Both the position numbers and the translations under genes were made by a program. Of a stretch of 64,000 bases of DNA, positions 48,762 through 61,469 are shown in pieces. Source of the stretch: Archegozetes longisetosus (Eukaryota > Arthropoda > Arachnida > Sarcoptiformes > Trhypochthoniidae); assembly GCA_018873245.2 (NCBI GenBank), contig JAEMBT020000006.1, forward strand, positions 751,804 to 815,803. Direction: 5' to 3'. How positions within the stretch are numbered: the first letter of the stretch is position 1; each line of letters starts with the position of its first letter. The notes below the pieces were generated by a model, which was given only the letters and a program-made list of their open reading frames with translations, was not told where the DNA came from and did no database searches.

Positions 48762-49890
48762 TCAGATCATCCCATAAGTTTCTGAACTTGTACAATCTGT
48801 CAGAGTTCATAAGATCTTACTTATGCAAATATTTTTATCGACATTTTGCATTAAATTTTATAAAGACAGAATATAAAAATCATAAATAGTTTATTTTTGG
48901 TGATAATTTAAAGTTAATCGTCTAAGCATAAATTTGGTTGCTTGAGTGAGTTCAATAGAGAACATAGAAGAGCCATAATTTGTTTTCATTGGATGGAAGG
49001 GCTAACTCAGGCGTAAAGCCATGAAAATTTGGTCAAAGTGTTAGGAGATAATGCTCCTCCAAGGACTACAGTCTTCAATTGGTTTGCTGAGTTTAACCGT
49101 GGAAGACGATCCCTTAAAGATGAGAACCGAACTGGTCGACCCATATCCGCAATAAATGAAGAAAATGTGTCAAAAGTACGAGAATTAGTGATAAATGATA
49201 GAAAAGTGACATATCATCAAATAGCGGAGATTTTGATGATCGGAAACTCATCCATCTAGACCATCTTGCGTGACCACCTGAAGCTCAAGAAGGTCTGTTC
49301 TCGGTGGATACCTCATTTTTAACTGATGAATAAAAGCGTCTACGCGTACAAATCGCTCGTGAAAACTTGATTCTGTATGCAATATTTTTAGAAATGCGGG
49401 ACTATTAAGCTTAACAAACAAGAGACAGTCACTGCGAAGTAGTATACTAACGTATGTCTACCATAAGTTTCGAAGCCATCTCTAATGAACGGCCAAAGTC
49501 TGGGATGCGAGGATTAGTCCTACATCACGACAACGCTCGCCCACATACAGCTAGTTATACCGACGAGTATCTGAAAAAAACAAAAGGTACCGACTTTGCC
49601 CCATCCTCCCTATTCGCCAGATTTAGCCCCCTGTGATTTCTAGCTGTTCGCAAATCTGAAGAAAAGGCTAAGATGTAGAAGATTCATGTGCGAAGAACAG
49701 ATCGGCAATACAACTGATGAGATTTTTGGGTCTATAACTAAGGAAGACTGGGTTAAAGCCTTTGAGATGTTGGAAAGTCGATATGAACGATGCATTGAAA
49801 CTGGAAGGGGAATATTTTTAAAATATATAAAATTTCAATTGAATATCTTTAGTAGTTTTTGAGTATCCAGAAATTTATGGGGTAATCTAA
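48762..49890 (+). mobile_element. decayed mariner element, second lineage
   Basis: The TIRs are tcagatcatcccataagttt at the left end and, inverted at the right end, ttagattaccccataaattt, flanked by TA on both sides. At 1129 bp it is shorter than a full mariner because part of the catalytic region is deleted. TIRs and transposase differ clearly from the element at 47464, so two mariner lineages inserted about 0.75 kb apart. Confidence 0.88.
48945..49830 (+). pseudogene. mariner transposase pseudogene
   Basis: The HTH region reads EFNREHRRAI with a stop, then LGDNAPPRTTVFNWFAEF, RTGRPISAINEENV and KVTYHQIAEILMIGNSSI up to a TAG at 49257-49259. The frame continues with TILRDHLKLKK and CSRWIPHF, another stop, then RVQIARENLILYA. 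The segment with the first catalytic Asp (TGDETW in intact relatives) is absent. Sequence resumes near 49410 with fragments of FEAISNERPKSGMRGLVLHHDNARPHTA (second Asp), PPYSPDLAPCDF (third Asp) and SRYERCIETG at the C-terminus, in more than one frame. Inactive through multiple stops, frameshifts and an internal deletion. Confidence 0.88.
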
Positions 49891-51065
49891 TATATTCAAA
49901 TGGAATTAGATTTCATAACTGAAAGATATTAAGAAATTGAACAAAGATTTGAGTTATAAGTATGGAAATCAATTTTCACTCATAAGTTATGATATATTTT
50001 GCGAATCATAAATTGAAATCATCAATAGAGTCCGTTATCTGCAATCAACGTCCTCTCCTAATACATCGAGATTTATAACTGACGAGCATGTAGTTAATTG
50101 AAATTTCTTTAAAATATGACACTTAAGTTCGGTCTAATTGCAGAAATCAGTTATCCAAATAAAATACTATTATCGGAGCACCAAAGTATATGATATCAGA
50201 AGCTTCTACAAGAATTTATAATGAAACACTGATATTAAAAGCTTCAAATGTTTTAATATTGACACAGAAGGATAACAAACTGAAGCTTATTAATTACTGA
50301 AGAAATGTCAGCGCAATTTCATCATACAGAGAAATCCGTTAAGAAAATAATGCATCATTCGGTTAAAAATATCCAAGATTATTCAAAATATATTTAAGAA
50401 TGGTCAGCACAAGTAACAAACCTAGTTCTGGTTTGGAGGTAAGGTGACCAAGCGTCCTGATTTGAGCTGAATAGACACTTCTATCACAAACGCCTTATCT
50501 TATTAGCAATTCAGTGGATATTGACTGTAACCTAGCGTATTTTAGTCTATTGAAATTGCTCGTCTTTAATTTACTATCCAGAGCTTCACAATTATGTTAA
50601 AGATAACTGAAATACTCGATGCTACAAGTCACAGAAGAAATATAATTATTTTCACAGTTAAAATTTAGTAACTTTTATGTTCATTGAGTACTGTGAATAA
50701 GTTTCAAAACTCAAAAAAAGTCTCAAAGATTTCTTTTGTGCGGATTTGGGTTCTACAAGAATTGATCGCCCTGTTTGAATAGAATAGGTTCGTTAACAAA
50801 ATCACTGTTCCTGATAATTGAGAATACAAAGAATGAGCTTAACATGTATTAAATGAAAATAGAGTTAGCGAAAATCAGTACTTCTAGACTTCTTCCCACT
50901 TATCTATGAACACAAAATTATATGCCTCCAACAACGAAAAGTAATGAATATCCTATAATTCGCAAAGGAAACTTGTGGAAGCTTAAAACTACTCTGTCTA
51001 TATCTGAATATGATGAAAATTTTACTGGATCTTCATTGATCGGTTGTGGAAGCTTTATTCTAGTG
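49891..51065. other. intergenic DNA with no recognised gene
   Basis: A GC-richer stretch near 50448-50475 (ggtgaccaagcgtcctgat) resembles transposon-end sequence, but no partner end was found. Confidence 0.35.
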
Positions 51066-51374
51066 CGGCGTTTCTCAACCGGTGGTGCGCGACAGAGTTT
51101 GTGTAGTTGTAGAAAAATGTTAGTTTTAAGAGAAAAATTTCAAAATTAGCTGTTACCTTTTTCCCCACGTCCTCGATTTAATGTCGAAAATGACGTGACA
51201 TTAAGCTTGTTTAATGTCAACCCTAGAATCGATAATCTTTGTTAATCAAGACAGAAATTTCTCATTAAGAATATATTCTCAAATATATACTAGATTTATA
51301 AGAATTTTTGGCAGTACACGATATTTTAAGGCATGTTTAGTGGTACACAGTGTGAAAAAGGTTGAGAAACCCTA
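51066..51374. mobile_element. hAT-type MITE with 8-bp target duplication
   Basis: The 309-bp element has 15-bp imperfect terminal repeats, cggcgtttctcaacc at the left and, inverted at the right, tagggtttctcaacc. These resemble hAT ends with the tTCTCAACC core. It is flanked by ttctagtg (51058-51065) and ctctagtg (51375-51382), which match at 7 of 8 bases. The 8-bp target duplication is the hAT hallmark. There is no transposase coding sequence. Confidence 0.8.
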
Positions 51375-53195
51375 CTCTAGTGTGTAAAATGAAGTTTAAA
51401 GTAATGATGTCTGTTGTGCTATTGGAAAGAATTCCTATCTAAATAAGTTCAACTGAATCAGACGTGAGAAAGATGTGACTTGTTGAAAACTTTATTAATT
51501 ATCGTATGATTAGTAATATTAAATTTGAACTTGAGCCTAAGTCATAGTTCAGGAATACTATCTAGTCACGAAGCTTAGATGACTCAAAAACCATTTCCGA
51601 TATGTGTTCAGACGGAGCTATGAGAATACATCTTTAAATAGTTATTGATAGAACTAATAGTAAACTTAATCAAAACTCGAAGAACGCGACGACTACTGTG
51701 GAACATTGTATGGTGTATGAATTACTAATCGAAATTTTAAGCGCACCCACTTCGTGAAGTTTCAGTAGATGACTGATTTACATAAACTCGAAGTTAACGA
51801 ATACATTAATTACGAATGAATCTGATAGATTTATCAAATTATCGGACATTTGATGCAGCTTTTTATGATTTTGGAGGGATAGCTCTACATTTTATAGTTA
51901 AGTAATCATCTAAACGAACTTTTTCCAGCTAATTACTTATTTAGCATTAAAAATTAACAATATTAGGATAATCTTTAAAAGTTTAGTCAATATGGATATA
52001 TTCAAATAAGTTAGTTCGATTTTTAGGATTTACTTTTCGGAATGACCGAAAATATCAATATTTAATTCTTCTTTCAATTCAAAGTCTTATCAACGAGAAT
52101 ATTATCAACAATATATTATTCAAAGACAAGTATAAAAATGTTTTGAAAACTATCATATCAAAAGGAATAATACTAAAGCATGTTATTTTCATGAGATGAG
52201 CATCTCGAGTCTCGAAAAAATTTTGGCCTCTAGACTCGAGAATTCACGGATTCCACAATATAGGGGAAAAATCTAGTCACTAATTATTTATTTGTACTTA
52301 AATTCAATATAATACATTAAATTGGGATAATCATTCAATAATTAAAATCTTTAAATTTGATTTCAAGTTTATTTAAAAATTCTATTTTGATTAAAATTTG
52401 ACCCTTTTATGAATCAATTGTTGATGAAACACGTTTTTAAGCATTTATAAACCTTTAAATTTAGAGTTGTCCATCAAATATTTACTTCTCAATATAGTTG
52501 CACAGTATCTTTCTTCGGTCGACATTAAAACACAAAAACTTTGAAATTAAGGATTAATTATTGAGATTAAATCAATAAAATATTGTTCGAGACTCAAACG
52601 AGTCCCCAGATACCCCTCGATAGAGACTCGAGAAATCATACCATACTCTAGATAACAGCAAGAATAAACTTAATCGTCTTCTATCTGGACAGGTGTTGGA
52701 AAAGTAATATTTGTAGGTTCTTAAGTTTGAACAAATCGTGAGTCAAATCAGAATTGATTTAATGTACAGGTTATCTATAAAGCAGTTTTCATAGTTGTTT
52801 CATGAAAATGGAAATTTCAATACATCAGAAATAGAGTTTAACTTTAGACTATTCTTAAATACTTGATTGACCCAAAAATTCAGTATACAATTTCAGTTAT
52901 ATTCCTTTCGAAATTGCTTTTGTTAATTAAAAAACCAATTGTTTGAAAAGGGCAGAATAAGAAATTCGTTTTTATTTTAAAATTAATTTTATAACTAGTT
53001 CCAATATTCGTTAAAAATGTAAAGCTTGATGCATGTGTTTATCTTGTTATGCTTAAAATAGGTGGAATGAAGAATCTATTTTTAAAGTCGAAACGGTTCC
53101 AGTTTATAAATCATGTTTCAATTAAATTTTAAGGTGATAACTTCAATTTATTATTAACAAAACCATATATAATTTTATTGAATTTGTTAATACTA
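51375..53195. other. AT-rich intergenic DNA
   Basis: No gene was recognised. It contains two CTCGAG-rich patches, at 52195-52250 and 52580-52660, that may be partly inverted copies (see findings). Confidence 0.35.
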
Positions 53196-53774
53196 TAGAG
53201 TGACAATTTTATCCCAACGATTTTAAAGGGGCATCAATTTTTTATTATTAAACATATTTTACTAAAAAGTAAATCAAATTAAAGCAAAAGAATTATATAT
53301 ATTTTTAATAATAAAGAAATTGACCCTCATTTTTAATACAGTCTACAATTGTGGATTGTAAAGACTGGTAGACAAGTAACAATAACTCTCTATTATTATT
53401 GATTGGATTCATTTCTCTTCTGATGTATTGTTTTAAGTGTTCAATATCTCTGATCTCAATTGTATAAACTGTTTTTGAGATATCTCAACAAAAAATAGTC
53501 ACAATTAGTAATGTCTGGAGGACGGACTGGCCAGGGATATGAACCACTAGCGCCAATCAATTGGTAGAGTTCACTGTTAGAGTAAACCATTTTTATTGAT
53601 TTCAAAAATCAAACCATTTCATAGAATCAAATGCATCGAAATCGAATTTATCTGTATGACGTCAGAAAAAATATAACTCTTTTTCTTTAATTTGATGTAC
53701 CTTTTAGCTGAAAATCTTAACTAATAAAATAGTTATGCAGCTTTAAAATCGTTGGGATACGAATTGTTACCCTA
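53196..53774. mobile_element. TA-flanked MITE with about 65-bp TIRs
   Basis: The left end, tagagtgacaatt, then atcccaacgattttaaag, is matched inverted at the right end by tagggtaacaatt, then atcccaacgattttaaag. The arms extend about 65 bases with lower identity. TA flanks both ends, typical of Tc1/mariner-type MITEs. The element is 579 bp with no coding sequence. Its centre (about 53515-53580) is GC-richer and on the minus strand has a B-box-like ggttcatatcc. Confidence 0.78.
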
Positions 53775-54448
53775 TATATTTTTCATTATATTACTATTGT
53801 CAGAGTCTGATTACGGGACATATTTGAAAAGAATTTTTTCTAATTGTTTTCTAACAAAAAAGTTGCAGCCTTTGAGAAAAACATTGGATAACATTTTTCT
53901 AAAAATGATATGAGATGATAAAGACTGAGTCAATTAAAAATTTGTTTACTATAAGATCATCCCATTTTTATGGATAAATATTTTACTTTTATATTTTTTA
54001 TTGAGCTCTCGCAAAATTCAACTTCACTTTCGTGTAGTCTTACTATGAATTTATTTTCTGTTATTATTTAGCAATAGAAACTATTTACAATCTATTATTA
54101 GTAATTAATCTCTCACAGATCGCACTTCGAAAGTTAAATAATTCTTGGAATATCTCAAAATGCCATCAACAATTGCTCCAATCAGTTGACATAGATATTT
54201 ATAATTTGGGAAACTCTTTAAATGATTTGCATAATTTGAATTATTGATGGATCATTTGTATTAAAGTTGAGAAAATTTGTCCAATTATCAAAATTAACAT
54301 ATTCCAGCAAAAATTGTTTGACCTCAATCAACTGACTTTTTCCTCAATTCATATATTTATTCATAAATTCATAACTTTTTTACACTATTTCAATCTTAAA
54401 AACCTTAGGTTAAAGATCGACGTGTGCATCAAAATAAAATAGCAAATA

Positions 54449-54874
54449 CTACGTCAGTCAAATATAACCCGACTTTTTCTCAATAACTTTTTACTATAAT
54501 GGATAAAGTTTTGATATAAATTGATAGTAATTTTTTACTGTAAATCGAAACTTAGGCTTAGAGCTACATAAGGGTATGACATTCATTAAAATATAGCGAC
54601 ATTTAGTGTCAATAAAAACTTATTAAATAACTCTCACACTGAAGAGCAAACACAAAATGTCGAGAAAGCATAACATTAGAGTAATGTCAGCTACTATTTC
54701 AATCGAATCCAAAATTTTGCGTTTAAAAACACGTTTCACAATTGAATAGAAGGATGGGAGAAGTGTATAACTCACGAGAGTGAGTATTTCGAAAACTTAT
54801 AAAAATTTCATTAAGAATGATCTATAAACAAAAATGTTATTGAGAAAAAGTCGGGTTATATTTGACTGACACAG
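54449..54874. mobile_element. 426-bp MITE with about 38-bp TIRs
   Basis: The left end, gtcagtcaaatataacccg, followed by actttttctcaataac, is repeated inverted and almost unchanged at the right end (about 54834-54870). The outermost bases are ctac and ctgt. A TA precedes the left end, and TG follows the right end, possibly a mutated TA. There is no coding sequence. Confidence 0.8.
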
Positions 54875-57800
54875 TGATTGACATGAAAATGGTTCTGTTA
54901 TTTTTGAAGATGGCCAATATAAGGAAGGATACGATCAAATCGGAGTTATTGAATTCCAATGTTGTTGCATTTTTGTGAAACTAAATCATAAAATTGAAAG
55001 CAAGACATATTTGATTAGAAAGGCCCACGAAGGAATCCAAGTTTTATGGATAGAAAATTGATATAATCATCAAATTTAACAGCGATTTAGTTGTCAAGTA
55101 TGAGTCAAAATGGATTCAACATAATTACCATTTCGATAAAAGCTATCATCACAAAGATTTCTATCTATCAGGTTGTTCAAAAAGTTTTGTCCCCAACATA
55201 TACAGGAAAAACTTCGTTCACCGACTTTTCTCTTTTTTTCTTTTAGTTTATCTCGCAATTTATTTATTGAGCCTTCAGAATAAGTGCCAATCATTGCTAC
55301 TGCCTACTGGCAAATAAATATAATACAGAGCGATAGATTTATCGTTTCCGCCTAAAAGCCTTCAATAACTTTTTAATTTTAAAAGATATAATGACTCAAT
55401 TTGTCTTGAATATGCTTCGTTATTGACAAATTAAATTATAAACCATAATAAATGTTGAAAATGTCCACCATCCATAGCATTAGGGGTGCTAAGTCTCCAG
55501 TCTCCAGCCCAGGCCTGAGGCGGAGTATTAAAACCTCCAGCTTTTAGAACATCAAAATATTATAAAAGATTTTTAACTTTTTCTAAGAAAATGAGAAATA
55601 ATTTGTTTTTATTGTTTGTGAAACCCATATTCCAAGTGCATTAATCCTTTGAAATACTCTTTTAACTGCTCTTTGAACCATAGTTTTGTCTTTTAAAAGT
55701 ATGCATTGTATTGAAGTCCAGTCATCTTAAATAAAGTTTCTATTAAGTGATTTTACTCAAGTTTTATTGATATCTAGAACGTTAATTAGAATTGTCCAAA
55801 TGGCAGAAATACTTCTGTGAATTTCATGATAATTGGCTAAATGTTGAGCAATACTGGCTCAAGAAGATTGACAAATATGCTGAATTTTGTACATTTCTAA
55901 AGATAGTAATCTTATCGAATGTGCAAAATCTGAGAAAAATATGATTTTTCAAATGATAACTCAAGTGATGTAAAGAAACTAAGCGAAAATAAAGTGTCAC
56001 TTTTCATATATAATACTCTCCTTTAGTACTTTGCCGAAAATTTCTAATAATTATACTTACTTTCCCCTTTGATTTTTTTCTCCAGCTCTTTCTCGGAAAA
56101 GGTTTGGTACCTCTACATAGTGTAACGCAACTGAACACGACACGCTATATTATCAGAAACCTTTTTAGAGTTTCAGTACTTATTATTTATAACTAGTGAT
56201 GCTCAATTTAATTCATCAATGTTTTTCGGACTAGGCAAAAAAGACGATTTTTTAAATTTGCCATAAAATAGTCGGGACTAGTCAAATCAGACGTTCAATT
56301 TGTTTCATTTTTTGTCCAGTTAAAACATGCTTTTTGCGAACGTGCTTCCATCGCATGCACTGCCTGTTTGCTTAAATACGGATACAATATTTCAAACTGT
56401 TCTATCGCGTGATATATTTCTCTTTCCGTATCCCCGTATGAGCGCTTTTAAGCACTCCATGTTAGGATTTTTGATGTAACAATTGATAAAACAATTTTGA
56501 ATAACAAAAATACTGTTTTATGGTTAATCACATGTTTGTTTGGCTTTTTCAAACTCTGAGTGATGTAAGCAATTTTTAGTGATTAAAGTTTATTTGTCGA
56601 TAAACGATGCATATTCAAACCGAATTTTGTGATATCTTTTAAAATTAAAAAGTTATTAAAGAATTTTGGGCGAAAACGATAAATTGATCGCTTTGTGCCA
56701 TAATTGAGCTTACAAGCGTTTACCGACAGAATTTTCTGAATGACGTTACATATTAATCTGATGAGCAGACATTGCATCTTTCGGAAAGTTAAAGCTGCAA
56801 ATCGATTGAGAATCGGGAGAGATTCTTTTGAACTCCTCGAATTTTTCAAAAAAATTAAATAAAAATTAATAATGCAATTTAAAATAATTCACTAGAAATT
56901 ATCTAATTAAAAGCAATTTTCGACATTATTAGATTTGAATCTGAAACCTATGAGATAAGGTATGAGACGCTAACTGAACACCAAAAGACATATATGTAAT
57001 TGAACTGCTTAATTGAAAGTCGTTTTAATTTTTAAAATTTAAACTCTGAGAATTTATATTATGTAACGCACTGGCAGCTAATTAATATGTTATTTAAAAA
57101 GTATATGTTATCGTTTTTATAAAATTAAACTTTCAAGTTTGCACCATTCGTTGCAGATTATTCATCGCAAGCACTAGAACTTTTTGCTTCTTAATGAAAA
57201 CTTATTTTAGAGAATGGCTTCGACCTTATGAACATAATCATAAATTAAAAATGATGTTCGATAAGATTTTAACAGCGTCTTCATATAGGTTATGAACTTA
57301 AGCTTGATAGCAAATATTCTATATTTATATACTAGTACTACTATATTTATATTGCATTGTAAATGGCTTAAACTTATTAACATATCAAAATAACATTTGA
57401 AAAAAATTCTCAACATATGATAAACTTCCAATTAAATATTTATTAAGATGTTCATCAAGTTATTTATTAATAATTTACTGATTTATATGACCTTTAGGGT
57501 AATTTATTCGCTTCTTATGTAGCAAATAATCGATTCAAATGAGAGATATTAAAGTTTTTTACTTTAAAAATATTTAAAACTTTTGATACTTTGGAATAAC
57601 TTCTCATAAATGGTGTAAATCTAGTATCAAATTTGCGATCACAACTGATTTACTTTTATCTGATTAGAAAAATAGAATTTATAGAGCACTTAATTGATAA
57701 GAAGGCATGAAAAAGGACAAGATGCATTACCTAGGGTAGAATCATAATTACCATGTGTGGTGTCTCTGAAACTTATTGTTCAATTTAGACGTCCACAGCA

Positions 57801-58629
57801 ACAAAAAAATAAGTAAAAGAATAAAATGCGTACTATCAAATTTATAAAACTAAATTTTAATAGAATAAACATGTGTAGCATTCTATGATAAAAACACTAT
57901 TTCCTTAAAGGAATGGGATTATGCTTAAATAGGGTGGGGTATCACACCCTAAACACGTGTTTTGGATTTCAAATGTTTTTGTTTTGCGGTTAATGTTTGC
58001 TGAAGTCATAAAATATGTAGAGATTATATAAAGGATGGTCTATTGGCAAATTAGTAAGTTATGGATTAAGAAATAAGTTTTCGATAGTGAATTCCCAAAA
58101 ATTGAGGTTTCCCACACTATTTTAGAAGTTAATAGTATTATATAATGGAGCATTTAAACTTAAAAGGTATTGAACAACTGAACGCTCGATTTTGCAGGTA
58201 TTTCGGTTCAAATGAGCCAAAACTTAACTGAATATTAATCAGATTGAATGTCACGACTTCCTATCTCTATTAATATTCATTAGAAATTGCTTTCAATTTA
58301 TTTGTAAATAACTGTTTAATTGATAAGTTGAAGACTTTTCTCTTCACGTTCGGTAAAGGAATTGATTCTAGAAGTCGGTTTATAGAGCAATAGAGTGTTA
58401 AAGTTTATGTAAAATTATTTCGAGTTAGAAATCAAGAACAAAGATAATCGTTTCAATCATTTAATTAGTTAATTATTCTTTTGCTCTTTTTTCACGAAAC
58501 AAAAAATAAATTATCATAATTCTTTATGAATTAATGTTTAAAAAGGCACATGAAAAAGAAATTCGACAATTTAAAACTTCAAATCATAACAAAGAAAATA
58601 AAGCTTTTAATGCTATCAAGAACTCACTT
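54875..58629. other. AT-rich intergenic DNA
   Basis: No supported gene. Open frames at 55094-55294 (-), 56583-56849 (-) and 57207-57431 (-) lack motifs. A short hairpin, tagggtg/caccctA, lies near 57929-57951. Confidence 0.35.
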
Positions 58630-60530
58630 TTTCGCACTTAGTACGTCTGACACTCAGAAGAACACTCGATTGACTGATCCAATGTTAAGAACTGGTGACC
58701 GAATCAAAATCAAATAAAATTAAATCAAATTAACTCTTTCGTCAGGCTTCTCCGTTTGAAAGACCGGTCTCTAGAGTTTGAAGACTAGAGCCTAGGGTTC
58801 AGATTCTAGAGATTGATCTTTAAAGCATAAGGCACTCTATGAATGATTGTGACCACAGAATTTTGCGATTGCTTACTTATTAGTCCAAGCTTGAGAATTT
58901 ACAACAATCTATACAATCAAATCCTAATTTGCCTATCTGTAAATGTGTCTTCTATTCTATAACTCAAGATGTACTGATCCCGTGACTTGAAGAGAAATAT
59001 TTTTGGTATTACCACAAATAACAAGTTTGAGTTAGGCTTTTTAATGATCGAAGTCTCAATTCTCACTTAGGTAAACAAAAATCTATAACGAGTCATTGAT
59101 GGGTTCTTTCTGCTGGTAATATTGTCAAAATTCGATTGAAACTATTTAAACAGAGTGATTTTAATTGATTTTTCGATCAATTTAATTGTATAAATGCTCA
59201 AAAGTGATATGCAGTTTTCTCTCATAGTTGCTCTCAATAATGTTTAATATTGAATGAATGTGTCTTATGAACTATTGACACAAGAAAAAGCTTTCTCTAA
59301 TAATCTGCTGTTAATGTGCAAATGGTGTCAAAATTCAATTATATAAAACATATCGAAGCTAAAGGCTTTAATACTCAGATGCAATCTATCTTTCAAAGTC
59401 AATAGTATTAGTGTAATTCCTTAAATTCATGATAAGAATTACGACGAGATCAGGATTCTTTGACTTATAGGGATGAGAAGTCAAGTTTCAAGCTGTAAAC
59501 TGAAAGAATCTGAAAGATAATGCTCCCATTTGACAGTGGACATGTAGTTCTTGGATGAAGACTTTAAATTCGCATTTTTTACGTTAAAACTTCCTGATTA
59601 AATAAATATACAGTTCTGAAGTTCTGATTAGAAAAGTATTTGAATTATGAAAATATCAGAAGTTTTCGAACTGTAATGCGGAGTATATAAGGCCTTTTAA
59701 TATGGTATCAAAGATTAAGATCACAATAATTAAGAGGTCCGATACTCAAGAGAACACTTGACTCTGATCCAATCATAAGAATTGGTAACTGAAATAATGG
59801 ATGACTTCATGTATTAATATAATTAACAATCTTCGTAACAATAAGGGACTCTATGAGTGACAATGACCACTAACTTTTAACTTCTAAGTGGTACATAAAA
59901 AGTAAAATTTTAAATTTACAACCTTAATTTGAATTGTAAAACACAGCTTTTTGTATTTTTCAATTGATTGTGAAGTTATTTGTTCAGTTTAGTTGTAATG
60001 GGAACTCATGGAACATGTTCATTATTAAAGAAATGATGGACTTCTCATTATACTTATTATTAGAACGGTCTGTACAATAAATACGCGTCTAATAATTTTT
60101 ATATAATTCTCTGAACTGTGAATTCCGCAGACTTTAATTTAAATAAATTTTTAATAATTTAAACTGTGGAGAAAGCTTTGGATTTATCACGTAAGACCAG
60201 AAATATTTCCTCAACTTCTTTTCAACTTAGTTCAGATTATTCTGCTTGAGTTGAATAATACAAAAAGCAGTTTGTGCTTATTATTTAATTATTAATGTTA
60301 ATGTGTTATGAACTACAAACATTGTACAAAACACTTCTTTAAACCAAATAATTTGTTTTTACGTGTAGATGATTCTTAAATTTAATTATATAGAAGATCT
60401 CGAAACAAAAAGGTTTGGTATCCGGATGTAACCTATTTTTCAAAGTCAGTTGTGGGAACACGTCTCGTAAATTCATGATCAAAGTAAGATATGATGAACC
60501 GAGTAAGAAATCAAACATTTAAAAACATCT
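58630..60530. repeat. diverged tandem duplication, unit about 1.05 kb
   Basis: Blocks in the left unit reappear in order in the right unit. Examples are the tgacactcagaagaacactcg area (58650) against 59740, ggcactctatgaatgattgtgaccac (58830) against 59845, gtgtcttatgaactattgac (59262) against 60303, and ctttcaaagtcaatag plus aaattcatgat (59390-59435) against 60438-60480. Offsets are about 1015-1095 bases. Identity in blocks looks like 70-80%. No coding function was recognised in either unit. Confidence 0.65.
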
Positions 60531-60980
60531 CATAAAAAAGTATCTAAATATTTGAAGTCTTAATTACAATTTCTGTGTTTTGTAGACAATAACCAATCAT
60601 TAAATGCATAACCTCGACCTTATCTTATGACCAGTTGCTGTTAAGTGTCTTTGACTTTATTATTTGTGTTAAAATCAGAAAAAAGAGCGCATCGAAAATA
60701 TTTTCTTAATGTTTGATTAATTAAGATAAGTCACGATTAGAAGGATAAATACCTAATTATCATACACTCAATTTAGTTCTTATACAAAATCTAATCTTTG
60801 AATTTTTGTATTGGGCCGAACAGTCGGTTTTACTAGATTCTAGTGATTTTTTTTAAAACAATTGTGACATCGTTTACACACTAATAGAATTTTCTATGAG
60901 TGAATAAATCGTTTCACGTTTAACGTGAAGCTGTTAAAGAAAACTTGGAACCCAACTACCTCAGTTCAGCGTATCACAAG

Positions 60981-61245
60981 CTAAACTCAACCTGACCACA
61001 TGTCCCGGAATGGGCCTAACAGTCAAGGCATCATGAACTGTTTTCAGGTAGAAGGAATGGGTTATTTCTTGACATATAGGTGTACAGTAATGCGAAATGT
61101 TTAACAAAATCTATTTTTTAAAGATTTTGTCAAACATTTCGCATTCCTGGGCACTTGAACGACCCATTGCTTCCACTTGGACACAGTTCACGATGCTTAG
61201 ACTGTTAAGCCTATTCCGGGACATGTGGTCAGGCTGAGCTAAACT
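60981..61245. repeat. long hairpin (near-contiguous inverted repeat)
   Basis: The left arm (about 60981-61113) and right arm (about 61120-61245) are inverted copies with only about six bases between them at the loop. The stem next to the loop, gcgaaatgtttaacaaaatc paired with its complement, has one mismatch. Outer landmarks are ctgaccacatgtcccggaat, aacagtc and gaactgt. A roughly 20-base insertion in the left arm interrupts pairing. It may be a foldback element or a source of hairpin RNA. Confidence 0.75.
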
Positions 61246-61469
61246 CAGCGCACCATTATCTTTATTTTCTCCTTAGTTATCAATTATTAGGCTTTAAGTA
61301 GTTAAATGAGTCTTCGGTATCTAGACAAAAATTATTTTAGAATCAATTTAACATTTTTTCCATTTTCTTTAAATTTATTCGGACAAAATTGTAATAAGTG
61401 TCTAGAAACGGAAGGCCGAATCTGACTCGTGTTGCAACTAATGTAGTATTCACTTTCATTCATTTTCTT

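Noticed and set aside
50922-51149. 75-codon plus-strand ORF
   Set aside because: Crosses the left boundary of the hAT-type MITE; no coding similarity.
53950-53976. ataagatcatcccatttttatgg, like a mariner end
   Set aside because: Resembles the TIR of the 48762 element, but no inverted partner or transposase remnant was found nearby.
59698-59715. tggtatcaaagatt, similar to a copia-type primer-binding site
   Set aside because: No LTR, gag or pol sequence is adjacent, and the site lies inside the tandem duplication.
60913-60929. Short perfect palindrome ttcacgtttaacgtgaa
   Set aside because: 8-bp arms can occur by chance in a window of this size; no context.
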